Shown: positions 1 to 8,788, counted from the first letter of the stretch. The stretch is 64,000 nucleotides of DNA from Rhodococcus sp. NBC_00297 (GCF_036173065.1 NZ_CP108041.1:1302001-1366000), one strand, 5' to 3'. Notes: generated from the sequence alone by a model not told the origin. Translations and numbers: made by a program.

Positions 1-747
1 GTTCTCCACGGTGACAGTCTGGGACGGACGCTTGGTCGTCGTCGCACCGAAACCGCGCATCACGGTCGTCCGCGTGGTGCCGCCGCCCACGGAACCCGGA
101 TCGCCGTCCGGCCTGAGACCGTCGTCGTCGTGGACGCTGCGCCCGATGAGCGACCGTCCGCCCAGGAACGTGAAGAGCAGTGCTCCGATGGCCGCGTTGA
201 ACAGCAGACTTCCGAGGAACAGAGTCAGCGGACTGTTGGTGAGCCCGGCGTCGGCCGCGATGCGGTTGACGGTGACGCCGTAGATGCTGATCGGCGAGAA
301 CCCGCCCGCCTGGGCACCGTGGATGACCATCATGCCCATGAGCAGCGCATTGATCTTGTAGCGCGCCGCGAAGCCGAGGGCGATGGGTGCCACGATCGCC
401 ACGGCTGCGGGGCCCAGTGCCCCGATCGCCGTGAGAACGCCGGTGATACCGAACATCACCCACGGAATGAGCGCGACCCTCCCCCCGACGAGTCGTACGG
501 CGCCACGGACCAGGAGGTCGACGGTGCCGTTGTTCTGGGCGATCGCGAAGAGATACGTGATGCCGACGAGGGTGAGGAAGAGACTGCTCGGGAATCCCCC
601 GATGATCTGGTCCGTGTCCATGCCGACGGCGAGCGTGCCGACGAGGAACGCTGCGACGAAGCCCAGGGCGCCCATGTTCACCGGCAGCACCGTGGCTGCG
701 AGGAACATGACGACCAGCGCGAGAATGGGTATCAACTCGGTCGACAT
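1..747 (-). CDS. MatC-like dicarboxylate (malonate-type) carrier, 3' end cut by window
   Basis: Integral-membrane carrier, probably importing a small di- or monocarboxylate. The 249 codons seen begin MSTELIPILALVVMFLAA and show several hydrophobic segments, the run NMGALGFVAAFLVG, and IGALGPAAVAIVAPIAL in the middle. This resembles the MatC N-terminal domain of malonate/dicarboxylate carriers; similar folds occur in the SLC13/CitMHS group, so the substrate is uncertain. The reading frame runs open through base 1, so the C-terminal half is missing. A GntR/FadR regulator is divergently transcribed 208 bp away, with inverted repeats between them, which suggests substrate-responsive control of this carrier. 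Confidence 0.7.
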   Translation of the reverse strand, partial: MSTELIPILALVVMFLAATVLPVNMGALGFVAAFLVGTLAVGMDTDQIIGGFPSSLFLTLVGITYLFAIAQNNGTVDLLVRGAVRLVGGRVALIPWVMFGITGVLTAIGALGPAAVAIVAPIALGFAARYKINALLMGMMVIHGAQAGGFSPISIYGVTVNRIAADAGLTNSPLTLFLGSLLFNAAIGALLFTFLGGRSLIGRSVHDDDGLRPDGDPGSVGGGTTRTTVMRGFGATTTKRPSQTVTVEN

Positions 748-797
748 CGATGGTCTCCGGTCCGTGTGAGTGTCTCGCGGGCGTCTGCCCGAGAGCG

Positions 798-824
798 TCA
801 GTGGCGAAGTGGACTAGCCACTGA
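798..824. promoter_or_regulatory. inverted repeat, candidate GntR operator 1
   Basis: TCAGTGG (798-804) and CCACTGA (818-824) form perfect 7-bp arms. The site lies between the divergent carrier and GntR genes and shares the CAGTG half-site with the second repeat at 842-859, so it is a candidate operator for the adjacent GntR protein. Binding is inferred. Confidence 0.4.
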
Positions 825-841
825 GACACCGATGACTCTGG

Positions 842-859
842 CAGTGAACTGGGTCACTG
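842..859. promoter_or_regulatory. inverted repeat, candidate GntR operator 2
   Basis: CAGTGA-ACTGGG-TCACTG, perfect 6-bp arms, about 100 bp upstream of the GntR start. It shares its core half-site with the repeat at 798-824. Inferred operator. Confidence 0.4.
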
Positions 860-955
860 TCAACCCTCACTGTGGGCGGAGTAACGACGCCGTGGTGGCG
901 CTACTCTGTGGGTGAGTGGAGCAGAGCACGAGTGACGTAGAGAACGGGTGACCCA

Positions 956-1651
956 GTGGCCGACCAGATCCGTCCGGTGAACCGCCCGCGGTTGTACGAG
1001 GTGATCGTCGAGCAGTTGTGCGACCACATCGCGGCGCGCGACATGCAGGTCGGCGAACGATTGCCGGCCGAGCGCGAACTCGCCGGCCAGCTCGGCGTCA
1101 GTCGCGCGTCCCTCAGCCAGGCCCTGGTGGCTCTCGAGGTGCAGGGCATCCTGTCCGTGCGGCACGGCGACGGAGCAGTACTGGTTCGTAGACCGGTGGG
1201 CGACATGGCCATTCGGGCGCTCCGCGAGCACGCCGATCGCCTTCCCGAGGTCATCGAGGCGCGTGAGGCACTCGAGGTCAAACTGGCCGAACTGGCCGCG
1301 GCCCGGCGCAGTGACGACGAGATGCGCGCCATCGACCACGCCCTGGACGTCATGGAGGCGGAGATCTCCGGCGGTGAGCGAGGAGTGTCGGGGGACGAAC
1401 TGTTCCACCGGGCCGTGACGGCCGCGGCGCATTCCCCGCTCCTCGCCCGGTTGATGGGCGAGATCGCCGAACTGATTCGCGAGACCCGCATCGAGTCGCT
1501 GTCGCAATCGGATCGCCCACGATCGTCTCTCGAAGGTCATCGGCGTATCGCCGAGGCCATCCGGCGCGAGGACACCGTGGAAGCCGGACGTGCGATGGCC
1601 GATCACATCCGCCTGGTCTCCGACGTGGAACTACTTCGGGCCGAACGCTAG
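956..1651 (+). CDS. GntR/FadR-subfamily transcriptional regulator
   Basis: DNA-binding regulator of 231 aa. Residues ~10-75 form a GntR winged helix (LPAERELAGQLGVSRASLSQ, then a wing ending GILSVRHGDGAVLV). Residues ~90-220 are an all-helical FCD ligand-binding domain starting VIEAREALEVKLAELAA. FCD-type GntR proteins sense carboxylates, which fits the divergent MatC-like carrier. The chosen start is GTG at 956. Two inverted repeats in the intergenic region are candidate operators. Family assignment is firm; the ligand is unknown. Confidence 0.88.
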   Translation: MADQIRPVNRPRLYEVIVEQLCDHIAARDMQVGERLPAERELAGQLGVSRASLSQALVALEVQGILSVRHGDGAVLVRRPVGDMAIRALREHADRLPEVIEAREALEVKLAELAAARRSDDEMRAIDHALDVMEAEISGGERGVSGDELFHRAVTAAAHSPLLARLMGEIAELIRETRIESLSQSDRPRSSLEGHRRIAEAIRREDTVEAGRAMADHIRLVSDVELLRAER

Positions 1652-1743
1652 CGAGCGCGGTCTCGCGCGAGAGAGGCCGCGACGCAAGGGCTGGAGTCGC
1701 CGCCGCGCCGTTTCCGAACGACCGACACGGGTAGCCGACCAGG

Positions 1744-2805
1744 ATGCCCGTCGTCAGAGTCGCGTCCGATCCCGGCTTCGCCGCCACCGTCGCCGATTCC
1801 GTGGTCGTGGGCCTCGACGGATCGGCCACGCGCGACGGGGACGTGCTCGGCGTCGAGAGGATCACGATCCCGCTGCCACCGGTGCAGAGCGGCAGCCCCG
1901 ATCTCGACACCTGGGCGTCCCTGCTCGGCCATACCGGGGGCAGCGAGGACATCCTCACCGTGTGCGTGTCCGAGATACCGCGGCGCGTGCGGTCCCGCCC
2001 CGTACTCGCCGAGATCGTCGGGCCGTCGATGGTGGTCGTCTACGTTCCGTCGTTCGGGACCCACCGAGTCGCGCCGCGGGCGCGCGCCGTCACGCTGGCC
2101 GCGCTGGAAGCGCTACGCGACGCCACCGGTGTCGACAGGCCCGATCCCGCCACGGGTCTCGCGCACTGGTCCACCGTCTCCGGCCACGACGCCCTGGTGG
2201 CGCCCGCCCTGGCGGGACGAGCGCGAGTGGTCGCGGGCATGATCCGCACCAACCGCCCGTGGCGGTTGATGCCGACGTTGTCCGGCGCACTCGCCGCGGC
2301 GACCGCGACGTCCGCGTTCGGCCTCTTCTACTCGAGCATCTGGCAGATGGCGGCCTCGATGTCGATCGTGCGTCTGTCAGCGGTGTCCGCCACCGCCCTC
2401 GTGGCCGTGACGACATGGCTCATCGTGCCGAACGGACTGTGGGAGAGGCGCGCTCGACGCGAGCGTGGGTTCGATCGCACGATGTACAACCTCGCCACCC
2501 TCGGTACGGTCGTGTCCGGGGTGGCCGTCATGTACGCGGTCCTGTTCGCGGTGGTCGGCGCGGCGGCCGCGGTGGTGATCTCTCCGTCGTTCCTGTCCGA
2601 ACAGATCGGGCGTGCGGCGAACCTCTCCGATTACGTTCGCCTGGCCTGGCTCTCGGCATCACTCGGCACCGTGGCGGGCGCCGTCGGCAGCACCGTGGCC
2701 GACCGGGAGCAGATTCTCCGTGCGACGTTCGGACACCGCGAGGTCCTTCGTCGACGCGCAGCTGCCGGCCGACTGGACGACACGCAGGACCACGTCGACT
2801 CGTGA
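1744..2805 (+). CDS. conserved membrane protein of unknown function
   Basis: Protein of 353 aa not assigned to a functional family. The N-terminal ~170 residues are soluble and rich in small residues; the second half carries about four hydrophobic segments (from LMPTLSGALAAATATSAFGL to LAWLSASLGTVAGAVGS) separated by an Arg-rich loop (LWERRARRERGF), and ends in a charged tail. This is consistent with a cytoplasmic domain tethered to the membrane. It begins ~90 bp after the GntR gene on the same strand and may be cotranscribed, but nothing ties its role to that regulator. Confidence 0.7.
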   Translation: MPVVRVASDPGFAATVADSVVVGLDGSATRDGDVLGVERITIPLPPVQSGSPDLDTWASLLGHTGGSEDILTVCVSEIPRRVRSRPVLAEIVGPSMVVVYVPSFGTHRVAPRARAVTLAALEALRDATGVDRPDPATGLAHWSTVSGHDALVAPALAGRARVVAGMIRTNRPWRLMPTLSGALAAATATSAFGLFYSSIWQMAASMSIVRLSAVSATALVAVTTWLIVPNGLWERRARRERGFDRTMYNLATLGTVVSGVAVMYAVLFAVVGAAAAVVISPSFLSEQIGRAANLSDYVRLAWLSASLGTVAGAVGSTVADREQILRATFGHREVLRRRAAAGRLDDTQDHVDS

Positions 2806-2904
2806 CCGGTCCCGAATTCCGATGAAACCATCAGGAGTGGCACCGACGCCTGTTACGTTGCCGCGGAGCCGGGGGGACGGCTTCCGCACACGGGGGGAAC
2901 GACG

Positions 2905-3975
2905 ATGGCGACACGACGACAGGCTCTGCAGACTCTGATCGGCGGAGGCGTGCTCGGCACGGGGCTGCTCGCGGCCACGGGACCGACGGCCTCGGCCGCT
3001 CCCACAGGCGCGTATCGAGTGGACCTACACGCGCACATGATCCCGCCGATGTATCGGGAGGCCGTGCTGCGCGCCGGGCTTCTGGTTCCGGGCGGCCTAC
3101 CGCTGCCCGCGTGGTCGCCGGAGTCCGCTCTCGCGTTCATGGACGAGTTCGGCATCGCGGCCCAGGTGCTCTCGATCTCCGACCCCGGAGTGCGGTTCGT
3201 GCGAGGCCTCGAGGCGGTGCGCCTCGCGCGCTCCTGCAACGACTACGCGGCCGACCAGGTTCGACTGCATCCCACTCGTTTCGGCTCCCTGGTCACCGTG
3301 CCACTTCCGGACGTGCCGGCGTCCCTCGCCGAGATCGCGTACGGCCTGGACGTGCTGGGAATGGACGGGGTGGCACTGCTGTCGTCGTACGACGGCATCT
3401 ACCTCGGTGACCCACGCTTCGAGCCGATCATGGCGTTGCTCGACGCGCGGTCCGCCCTCGTCTTCGTGCACCCCGGCGAGCTCCCCGCGGGTTCGGCTCC
3501 CCCACTGCCGCTTCCGAGCTTCCTCCTCGAGTTCCCGTTCGAGACCACACGGACCGCGGTCGAGATGATCGCGGCCGGCACCCTCGACCGGTATCCGAAC
3601 ATCCGCTTCGTCCTCGCTCACGCGGGCGGTTGCCTGCCGTACCTCGCCACGCGGCTGGGTGCGCCCCGCGCCGTCGCACCGGATCAGATCCCGTCCGTGT
3701 CGCTGCTCGGCCTCGAGGGTGCACTGCGACGCTTCCATTACGACACCGCACTGTCCGCCTCGGCGTCGTCGCTGCGATCGGTGCTCGAAGTGACCGACGT
3801 CGACCACATCGTCTTCGGAACCGACTGGCCCTTCAGCGGACTCACCTACTCAGCCTCGGACACGGACGACCCGGCCCCCGGACTGTCCGACGTGTTCGAC
3901 GGCGACGGCCGGGCACGGGTGGAACGCGCCAATCCCCTCGCACTGCTCCCTCGGCTGGCGGCGGAGCTGCGGTAG
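2905..3975 (+). CDS. exported amidohydrolase-2 family metal-dependent hydrolase/decarboxylase
   Basis: TIM-barrel amidohydrolase of 356 aa, of the group that includes ACMSD and gamma-resorcylate/6-methylsalicylate decarboxylases. Metal-ligand signatures are visible: HxH in VDLHAHMIPP (~res 39-48), His in LVFVHPGE, His in RFVLAHAGG, and Asp in FGTDWPF near the C-terminus. The N-terminus MATRRQALQTLIGGG followed by a hydrophobic stretch and ASA|AP looks like a Tat signal peptide (twin Arg at 4-5), so it probably acts outside the membrane. Substrate unknown. The next gene starts 28 bp downstream. Confidence 0.78.
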   Translation: MATRRQALQTLIGGGVLGTGLLAATGPTASAAPTGAYRVDLHAHMIPPMYREAVLRAGLLVPGGLPLPAWSPESALAFMDEFGIAAQVLSISDPGVRFVRGLEAVRLARSCNDYAADQVRLHPTRFGSLVTVPLPDVPASLAEIAYGLDVLGMDGVALLSSYDGIYLGDPRFEPIMALLDARSALVFVHPGELPAGSAPPLPLPSFLLEFPFETTRTAVEMIAAGTLDRYPNIRFVLAHAGGCLPYLATRLGAPRAVAPDQIPSVSLLGLEGALRRFHYDTALSASASSLRSVLEVTDVDHIVFGTDWPFSGLTYSASDTDDPAPGLSDVFDGDGRARVERANPLALLPRLAAELR

Positions 3976-4003
3976 CCGGTCGAGGTTCTGCCACCATGGG
4001 GGT

Positions 4004-5065
4004 ATGGCCACGAGCACCACTGCCCCACTCACCGGATATCTCAGCGACAACGCTGCGGGCACCGCCCCGGAGATACTCGCGGCCATGGCGGAGGCATCGA
4101 CCGGGCTCGCAGCCCCGTACGGCAACGATCCGACGTCCGCTCGTCTCACGACGCTGATGGCCGACGTCTTCGAGCGTCCCGTCGACGTGTTCGTCGTCGG
4201 AACCGGTTCGGCGGCCAACGGACTGGCGCTGGCCGCGTGTACACCGCCGTGGGGCAGCATCCTCACTCATCCCGACGGCCACATCACCAACGACGAGGCC
4301 GGCGCTCCGGAGTTCTTCACCGACGGCGCCAAGATCGTCCTCGTGGACGGCCCCCGTTCGACGATGGATCCCACCGCACTGCGCGCCGCGGTCGTGCGAC
4401 GACGCGGCGACGTCCACAGTGTCCAGCCGTCGGTGGTGAGCCTCACGCAGGTCACCGAGACGGGCAGCGTCCACACCCTCGACGAGTTGCGTGAGGTGTC
4501 GACCATCGCGCACGATGCCGGACTCCGCGTGCACATGGACGGCGCCCGGTTCGCCAACGCGCTCGTGGCCCTCGAGTGCACGCCGGCCGAGATGACCTGG
4601 CGAGCAGGCGTGGACATCCTGTCCTTCGGCGCGACGAAGAACGGCACGATGACCGCCGAGGCCATCGTGTCGTTCGATCCCTCGTTGTCCACCGAACTGG
4701 CATTCCGACACAAGCGCGGTGGCCAGCTGACGTCCAAGATGCGGTTCCAGAGCGCGCAACTGGTCGCGTACCTGGAGAACGACCTCTGGATGCGTCATGC
4801 GCGGAACGCCAACGCGATGGCCGCGCGGCTCCGAGACGGGCTCCGACAGATCGGGGGCATCGAGGTCGTGGGCGACGCGTCGGCGAACATGTCCTACTTC
4901 CGCTTCCCCGCTGCTCTGACACAGGCACTGCACGACCGCGGATTCACGTTCTACGACGACCGGTGGGAGCCGGGGGTCGTGCGTCTCGTGACGTCGTTCG
5001 CGCACACTGGGCGCGACGTGGACGCGTTCGTCGATGCCGTGCGGGCACTCGCCATTATTGACTGA
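4004..5065 (+). CDS. L-threonine aldolase-type PLP enzyme
   Basis: PLP-dependent fold-type I lyase of 353 aa, likely low-specificity threonine aldolase (threonine to glycine plus acetaldehyde). N-terminal LSDNAAGTAPEILAAM, the region HMDGARFANAL and the Schiff-base lysine in SFGATKNGTM match the beta-eliminating lyase/threonine aldolase family, and length is normal. The stop lies inside a palindrome that probably serves the downstream TetR gene. A related beta-hydroxy-amino-acid substrate is possible. Confidence 0.82.
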   Translation: MATSTTAPLTGYLSDNAAGTAPEILAAMAEASTGLAAPYGNDPTSARLTTLMADVFERPVDVFVVGTGSAANGLALAACTPPWGSILTHPDGHITNDEAGAPEFFTDGAKIVLVDGPRSTMDPTALRAAVVRRRGDVHSVQPSVVSLTQVTETGSVHTLDELREVSTIAHDAGLRVHMDGARFANALVALECTPAEMTWRAGVDILSFGATKNGTMTAEAIVSFDPSLSTELAFRHKRGGQLTSKMRFQSAQLVAYLENDLWMRHARNANAMAARLRDGLRQIGGIEVVGDASANMSYFRFPAALTQALHDRGFTFYDDRWEPGVVRLVTSFAHTGRDVDAFVDAVRALAIID

Positions 5066-5071
5066 TCAGTC
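5060..5071. promoter_or_regulatory. palindrome GACTGATCAGTC, candidate TetR operator
   Basis: A perfect 12-bp palindrome 12 bp upstream of the TetR start at 5084 and overlapping the stop codon of the aldolase gene. Position and symmetry fit autoregulation by the adjacent TetR protein; inferred. Confidence 0.5.
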
Positions 5072-5083
5072 TAGAATGGGTGC

Positions 5084-5437
5084 ATGCCGAGACCGCGCGA
5101 GTTCGACACGGACACTGTGCTCGCGGCCGCGGTCGACACGTTCGTCCGTCACGGTTACACCGGCGCGTCCGTCGATCAGATCCTCGACGCCGTCGGCATC
5201 CGACGGGCGAGCCTCTACAACGCGTTCGGAAGCAAGCGCGGACTGTTCCTCACCGCACTGCGCTCGACGCACTCCACGATGCCTCTGCTTCTCGTCGCTC
5301 TCATGGATCTGGCCCCCTCCGATCCCTCGGTGAGGCAGGAGATTCACGAGAAGTTGGTTGCCGAGAACATCGACGCACAGGCACTGGGCGACGCGGTACT
5401 CACGCGCGCCTGCATCGAGAGAAAGGGCACAGCATGA
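5084..5437 (+). CDS. short TetR-family regulator
   Basis: Only 117 aa, against ~190-200 for a typical TetR protein. Residues 1-60 hold an intact TetR helix-turn-helix (YTGASVDQILDAVGIRRASL followed by YNAFGSKRGLF). The C-terminal ligand domain is reduced to ~55 residues ending DAVLTRACIERKGTA. It is either a naturally short form or one that has lost its distal domain. The stop overlaps the next start (ATGA at 5434-5437), so the two are translationally coupled. Confidence 0.75.
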   Translation: MPRPREFDTDTVLAAAVDTFVRHGYTGASVDQILDAVGIRRASLYNAFGSKRGLFLTALRSTHSTMPLLLVALMDLAPSDPSVRQEIHEKLVAENIDAQALGDAVLTRACIERKGTA

Positions 5438-5787
5438 ACACCGTGACCATCGTCGACGGCCGACTGGTCGTCGAACCCCGCGGCCTCGACAAGCTCTGGA
5501 GCTTCACGCGCCGACTCGACATCCCGCTGTCCGAGGTGAAGGGCGCCACCGTCGACACCGGTGTACGGCGTGAGCCCAGGGGCATCAGGGCTCCGGGCCT
5601 CTCGATACCGGGGAAATACGCCGGCACCTTCCACCGTGACGGCGAGAAGGTGTTCTGGAACGTCGGGGACCCGGTGCGCAACATCGTGATCGAGCTCGAC
5701 GGCACCGGACGGTTCGATCGCCTCGTCCTGACGGTGGACGATCCGACCGGGACGGAGAACGCGGTCAACTCCGCACTCGCGACCTAG
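5434..5787 (+). CDS. small conserved protein coupled to TetR
   Basis: 117-aa soluble protein with alternating beta-type segments (VTIVDGRLVVEPRGLDKLWS, GKYAGTFHRDGEKVFWNVGD, RFDRLVLTVDD), reminiscent of small bacterial PH-like/beta-sandwich proteins seen in Actinobacteria. No catalytic motif, signal peptide or membrane segment. Its start overlaps the TetR stop by four bases, so it is the probable target of that regulator. Function unknown. Confidence 0.65.
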   Translation: MNTVTIVDGRLVVEPRGLDKLWSFTRRLDIPLSEVKGATVDTGVRREPRGIRAPGLSIPGKYAGTFHRDGEKVFWNVGDPVRNIVIELDGTGRFDRLVLTVDDPTGTENAVNSALAT

Positions 5788-5790
5788 TTC

Positions 5791-6777
5791 TCACAGGTCC
5801 CCCCATGCCTCCGGATTGACTGCGTGGGGCGGCATCGTGCCGGCGGCCATCGCGACGGCGTTCTCCGCGCACAGACGCGCCATCTCGCTCCGCACCGACA
5901 CCGTCGCGCTCCCGACATGCGGCAACAGCACGGTGTTGGCCAGCTCCGACAGGCCGGGTGCAATGGCTGGTTCGTCCTCGTAGACGTCGAGCCCCGCACC
6001 GGCGATCACGCCGTCGCGCAACGCCTCCACCAGAGCAGACTCGTCGACCACCGGCCCGCGCGCGGTGTTCACCAGAATCGCGGAGGTCTTCATCGCGCCG
6101 AGAACCCGAGCATCGACGAGGTGGTACGTCGCCTCGGTCAGCGGAACGTGCAGGGACAGGAAGTCGCTCGTCGCCACCAACTCGTCCCACGAGACGTGCT
6201 CGACACGACCGCCGAACTCGCCGAGCTCCGCATCGTCGACGGGCCTGTCGGACGGAGGCCGGGGGCAGAACCGCACCGTCATACCGAATCCGAGAGCGCG
6301 CCGCGCCGTCGCGCGAGCGATGCGCCCGAATCCTGCCAGTCCCAGCACCCGCCCGGACACGTCCGTGCCGAGCATCAGGTCCGGTGCCCATCCGGTGAAC
6401 TCACCGGCGCGCACCATCCGGTCCGCCTCGAGCGCCCGACGCGCTGTGGCCAGCATCAGCAGGAGAGCGATGTCCGCCGTGGAGTCCGTCAGGACGCCCG
6501 GAGTGTTCCCGACGACGATGCCTCGGACGGTGGCGGCGCCGACGTCGATGTTGTCGACACCCACCGCGTAGTTGGAGATCCCACGCAGGCGCGCACTGGC
6601 GAGTGACACTCTGTCGAACCGGTCTCGGAGCTGGGCCACCACCACGTCGTAGTCGCCGGAGGCGCATCGCTCCACCAGCGCGACGTGATCGAGCGCGATC
6701 ACGTCGACGTCGGCGGCGCGGCGCAGAATCTCCATACCCGGTTCCGGAATCGGCAGGGTGACCAGGATCCGCGTCAT
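5791..6777 (-). CDS. D-2-hydroxyacid dehydrogenase (NAD(P)-dependent)
   Basis: Oxidoreductase of 328 aa interconverting a 2-keto acid and D-2-hydroxy acid (glyoxylate reductase/phosphoglycerate-dehydrogenase-like). The Rossmann signature is LGLAGFGRIARATARRA (~res 147-163). Catalytic residues are visible: Arg in NTARGPVVDESAL, Glu in DVYEDEP and His in VLLPHVGSAT. The start overlaps the stop of the upstream CoA-transferase gene by four bases, so the two are probably cotranscribed with the MarR gene and act on the same carboxylate. Confidence 0.86.
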   Translation of the reverse strand: MTRILVTLPIPEPGMEILRRAADVDVIALDHVALVERCASGDYDVVVAQLRDRFDRVSLASARLRGISNYAVGVDNIDVGAATVRGIVVGNTPGVLTDSTADIALLLMLATARRALEADRMVRAGEFTGWAPDLMLGTDVSGRVLGLAGFGRIARATARRALGFGMTVRFCPRPPSDRPVDDAELGEFGGRVEHVSWDELVATSDFLSLHVPLTEATYHLVDARVLGAMKTSAILVNTARGPVVDESALVEALRDGVIAGAGLDVYEDEPAIAPGLSELANTVLLPHVGSATVSVRSEMARLCAENAVAMAAGTMPPHAVNPEAWGDL

Positions 6778-7970
6778 GCGTCGTTCTCGCTCTCGGTGCG
6801 TCCCAACCGTTCCCGCAGCACTTCGGCGGTGTGCTCGCCGAGGTCCGGTCCGAGCGATCGGATGGGAACGGACGCATCGCCGATGACGGGCACCACACCG
6901 ACGAAACCCACGTCCACCGGAGTCTCACCACCGACGTCCACGGGGAACGTCTGAATCATGTTGCGCGCTCGGTACTGTGGATCCCGCACGATGTCGGCGG
7001 CCGTGTAGATGGGCCCCGACGGCACACCGGCCCGATCGAGCACCGCCAACGCCTCGTCGCGGGAGTGCAGCATGGTCCAGGCGGAGATGGCCGCGTCCAG
7101 TTCGTCCCGACGTCGCCAGCGGCCGGCGTTGGCGGACAGCTCGGGATCCGCGCCGAGATCCGGCCGACCGATCGTCTCCATGTAGCGCTGGAAGATGGCG
7201 TCGCCGTTGCCGGCGATGATGATCGAGTGACCGTCGTTGCACGGGTACGCATTCGAGGGCGCGATGCCTTCCATCCGCCCACCGGTGCGCTCGCGTTCCA
7301 CTCCGTAGGCGAGGTAGTCGGGTACCAGCGATTCCATCATCGACAGAATCGACTCGTTGAGCGCGACGTCGATCGAGCGTTGCTCGAGCGAGAGCTCGCT
7401 CGACGCGGTCTGGCGTCGGAACAGAGCCATGACACAACCGAAGGCGGCGTAGAGGCCGGCGATGGAGTCACCGATCGACACTCCGACGCGAACCGGTGGT
7501 CGGTCGGGGTCGCCGACGAGGTTGCGAAATCCCCCGTAGGCCTCGGCGACGGCGGCGAAGCCCGGACGCTCGGCCATCGGACCGGTCTGCCCGAAAGCGG
7601 AGATGCGGGTGATGATGAGATCAGGGTTCCTCTCGCTCAACCGCTCCGGCGAGAGTCCCCATTTCTCGAGAGTGCCGGGCCGAAAGTTCTCGAGCACGAT
7701 GTCGCACTGCGCGGCGAGATCCAGCACGTCCTGCCGCCCCTGCTCGGTGCGCAGATCGAGCACGATCGACTTCTTGTTGCGGTTGATCGTCCGGTACAAC
7801 ATCGACGTGGTACCGGAATAGAGACGCCAGTTCCGGATCTCGTCGCCGGTGCCGGGTCGCTCGACCTTGATCACCTCCGCGCCGAAGTCCGCGAGCATGC
7901 GTCCCGCGGTCGGCGCGGCGATGTAGTTGCCGAGCTCCAGCACTCGAATGCCGGTCAGCGGTAGCGACAT
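6774..7970 (-). CDS. class III (CaiB/BaiF) acyl-CoA transferase
   Basis: 398 aa, family III CoA-transferase that moves CoA between carboxylic acids. Typical signatures are the N-terminal GIRVLELGNYIAAPTAGRML, DFGAEVIKVERPGTGDE, and the catalytic-Asp region VGVSIGDSIAGLYAAFG. Length is normal for formyl-CoA/succinyl-CoA transferases. It lies between a MarR regulator (13 bp upstream) and a hydroxyacid dehydrogenase (overlapping), an arrangement that suggests activation and oxidation of a hydroxy-acid. Confidence 0.88.
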   Translation of the reverse strand: MSLPLTGIRVLELGNYIAAPTAGRMLADFGAEVIKVERPGTGDEIRNWRLYSGTTSMLYRTINRNKKSIVLDLRTEQGRQDVLDLAAQCDIVLENFRPGTLEKWGLSPERLSERNPDLIITRISAFGQTGPMAERPGFAAVAEAYGGFRNLVGDPDRPPVRVGVSIGDSIAGLYAAFGCVMALFRRQTASSELSLEQRSIDVALNESILSMMESLVPDYLAYGVERERTGGRMEGIAPSNAYPCNDGHSIIIAGNGDAIFQRYMETIGRPDLGADPELSANAGRWRRRDELDAAISAWTMLHSRDEALAVLDRAGVPSGPIYTAADIVRDPQYRARNMIQTFPVDVGGETPVDVGFVGVVPVIGDASVPIRSLGPDLGEHTAEVLRERLGRTESENDA

Positions 7971-7983
7971 GGGGTCCTCTCCG

Positions 7984-8505
7984 TCAGTCCCGGTCGTCCG
8001 GGCGCACGTCCTGCTCGGGATACCGGTCCATCAGCATCCTGTGGACCGCCGGGTTCGCACCCTCGAGCACCCGGCCCGCGAGTCGCCCGAGCTCGAGTGC
8101 GTCCTCACGACCGAGGCGGTCGACGACCAGTTCTCGCACCTGCGCGACGTGACCGGGAGCCGCGCGACGAACGATCTCCATGCCCTCGTCGGTCAACGTC
8201 ACCGCGGACTGCCCACCGGGGCCTCCGCGTGGCCCCCGTTCGACCCACCCCCGCGACTCCATACGCGTGAGTGCGTGGGAGACCCGAGAGAGTGATCCTG
8301 CGGCGAAGGCAGCGATCTCACTCGTCGGCGAACTCCGACCAGGCGACTCGGACAGACCGGCCAGAAGCATGTATTCGAAGTGGTTGACCCCCGCGTCGTT
8401 CTTCAACTGCGAGTTCAGTACTGCGGGGAGCGCCTCGAGGAGGCCTGCGACCGCGAGCCACGCGCGTACCTCGTCGGGTCGCAGCCACTCGACGTCGTCG
8501 TTCAC
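7984..8505 (-). CDS. MarR-family transcriptional regulator
   Basis: 173 aa winged-helix regulator. The recognition region is TSEIAAFAAGSLSRVSHALT with the wing RGWVERGPRGGPGGQSAVTL. It is the first gene of the probable operon with the CoA-transferase and hydroxyacid dehydrogenase genes. A MarR-type operator (TTGAAGGTTCAA) sits 40 bp upstream of its start, in the intergenic region shared with the divergent monooxygenase remnant, so it likely controls both directions. Confidence 0.87.
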   Translation of the reverse strand: MNDDVEWLRPDEVRAWLAVAGLLEALPAVLNSQLKNDAGVNHFEYMLLAGLSESPGRSSPTSEIAAFAAGSLSRVSHALTRMESRGWVERGPRGGPGGQSAVTLTDEGMEIVRRAAPGHVAQVRELVVDRLGREDALELGRLAGRVLEGANPAVHRMLMDRYPEQDVRPDDRD

Positions 8506-8524
8506 GCACCCAGCCTAGGTGTCG

Positions 8525-8556
8525 TGAACCTTCGCTACCCTCACTTGAAGGTTCAA
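8525..8556. promoter_or_regulatory. MarR-type operator region
   Basis: TTGAAGGTTCAA at 8545-8556 is an inverted repeat of the classic MarR form. The same half-site also pairs with TGAACCTT at 8525-8532 (second arm AAGGTTCA at 8548-8555). It lies between the divergent MarR gene and the monooxygenase remnant. Confidence 0.55.
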
Positions 8557-8609
8557 CTCGACGACACTACAGTGTGTTGACACTTCACTACATCGGCAGA
8601 ACGGCACCA

Positions 8610-8785
8610 ATGCAGATCGGGATCGGCAACTTCGTGTCGGCCGTCGTCGAGTACGACACCGGCCACCGCGTCACCGCTCGCGAGCGGGTGGCGCATCTCT
8701 TGGACGGACCATGCTGCGGGGCATCGAGTTGCTCGGCACCGAGGTCGCGCCGCTGGTGAAGGCACGCGTGAGCGATCGCCTCCGA
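8610..8785 (+). pseudogene. remnant of LLM-class (luciferase-like) flavin monooxygenase
   Basis: The start ATG at 8610 opens MQIGIGNFVSAVVEYDTGHR, the canonical N-terminus of actinobacterial luciferase-like FMN/F420 monooxygenases (~330-350 aa). After about 34 residues the frame shifts, and the neighbouring frame reads GIELLGTEVAPLVKARVSD (8714-8770), which is a typical C-terminus of the same family. The ~300 residues between are gone, so this is an internal deletion with frameshift. It faces away from the MarR gene with the operator between them, suggesting it was once the MarR target. Confidence 0.7.
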
Positions 8786-8788
8786 GCA

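Noticed and set aside
1590-2825. Alternative Arg-rich frame over the 1744-2805 membrane protein
   Set aside because: Arginine-rich frame-shift shadow without hydrophobic pattern; the chosen frame has ordered membrane segments.
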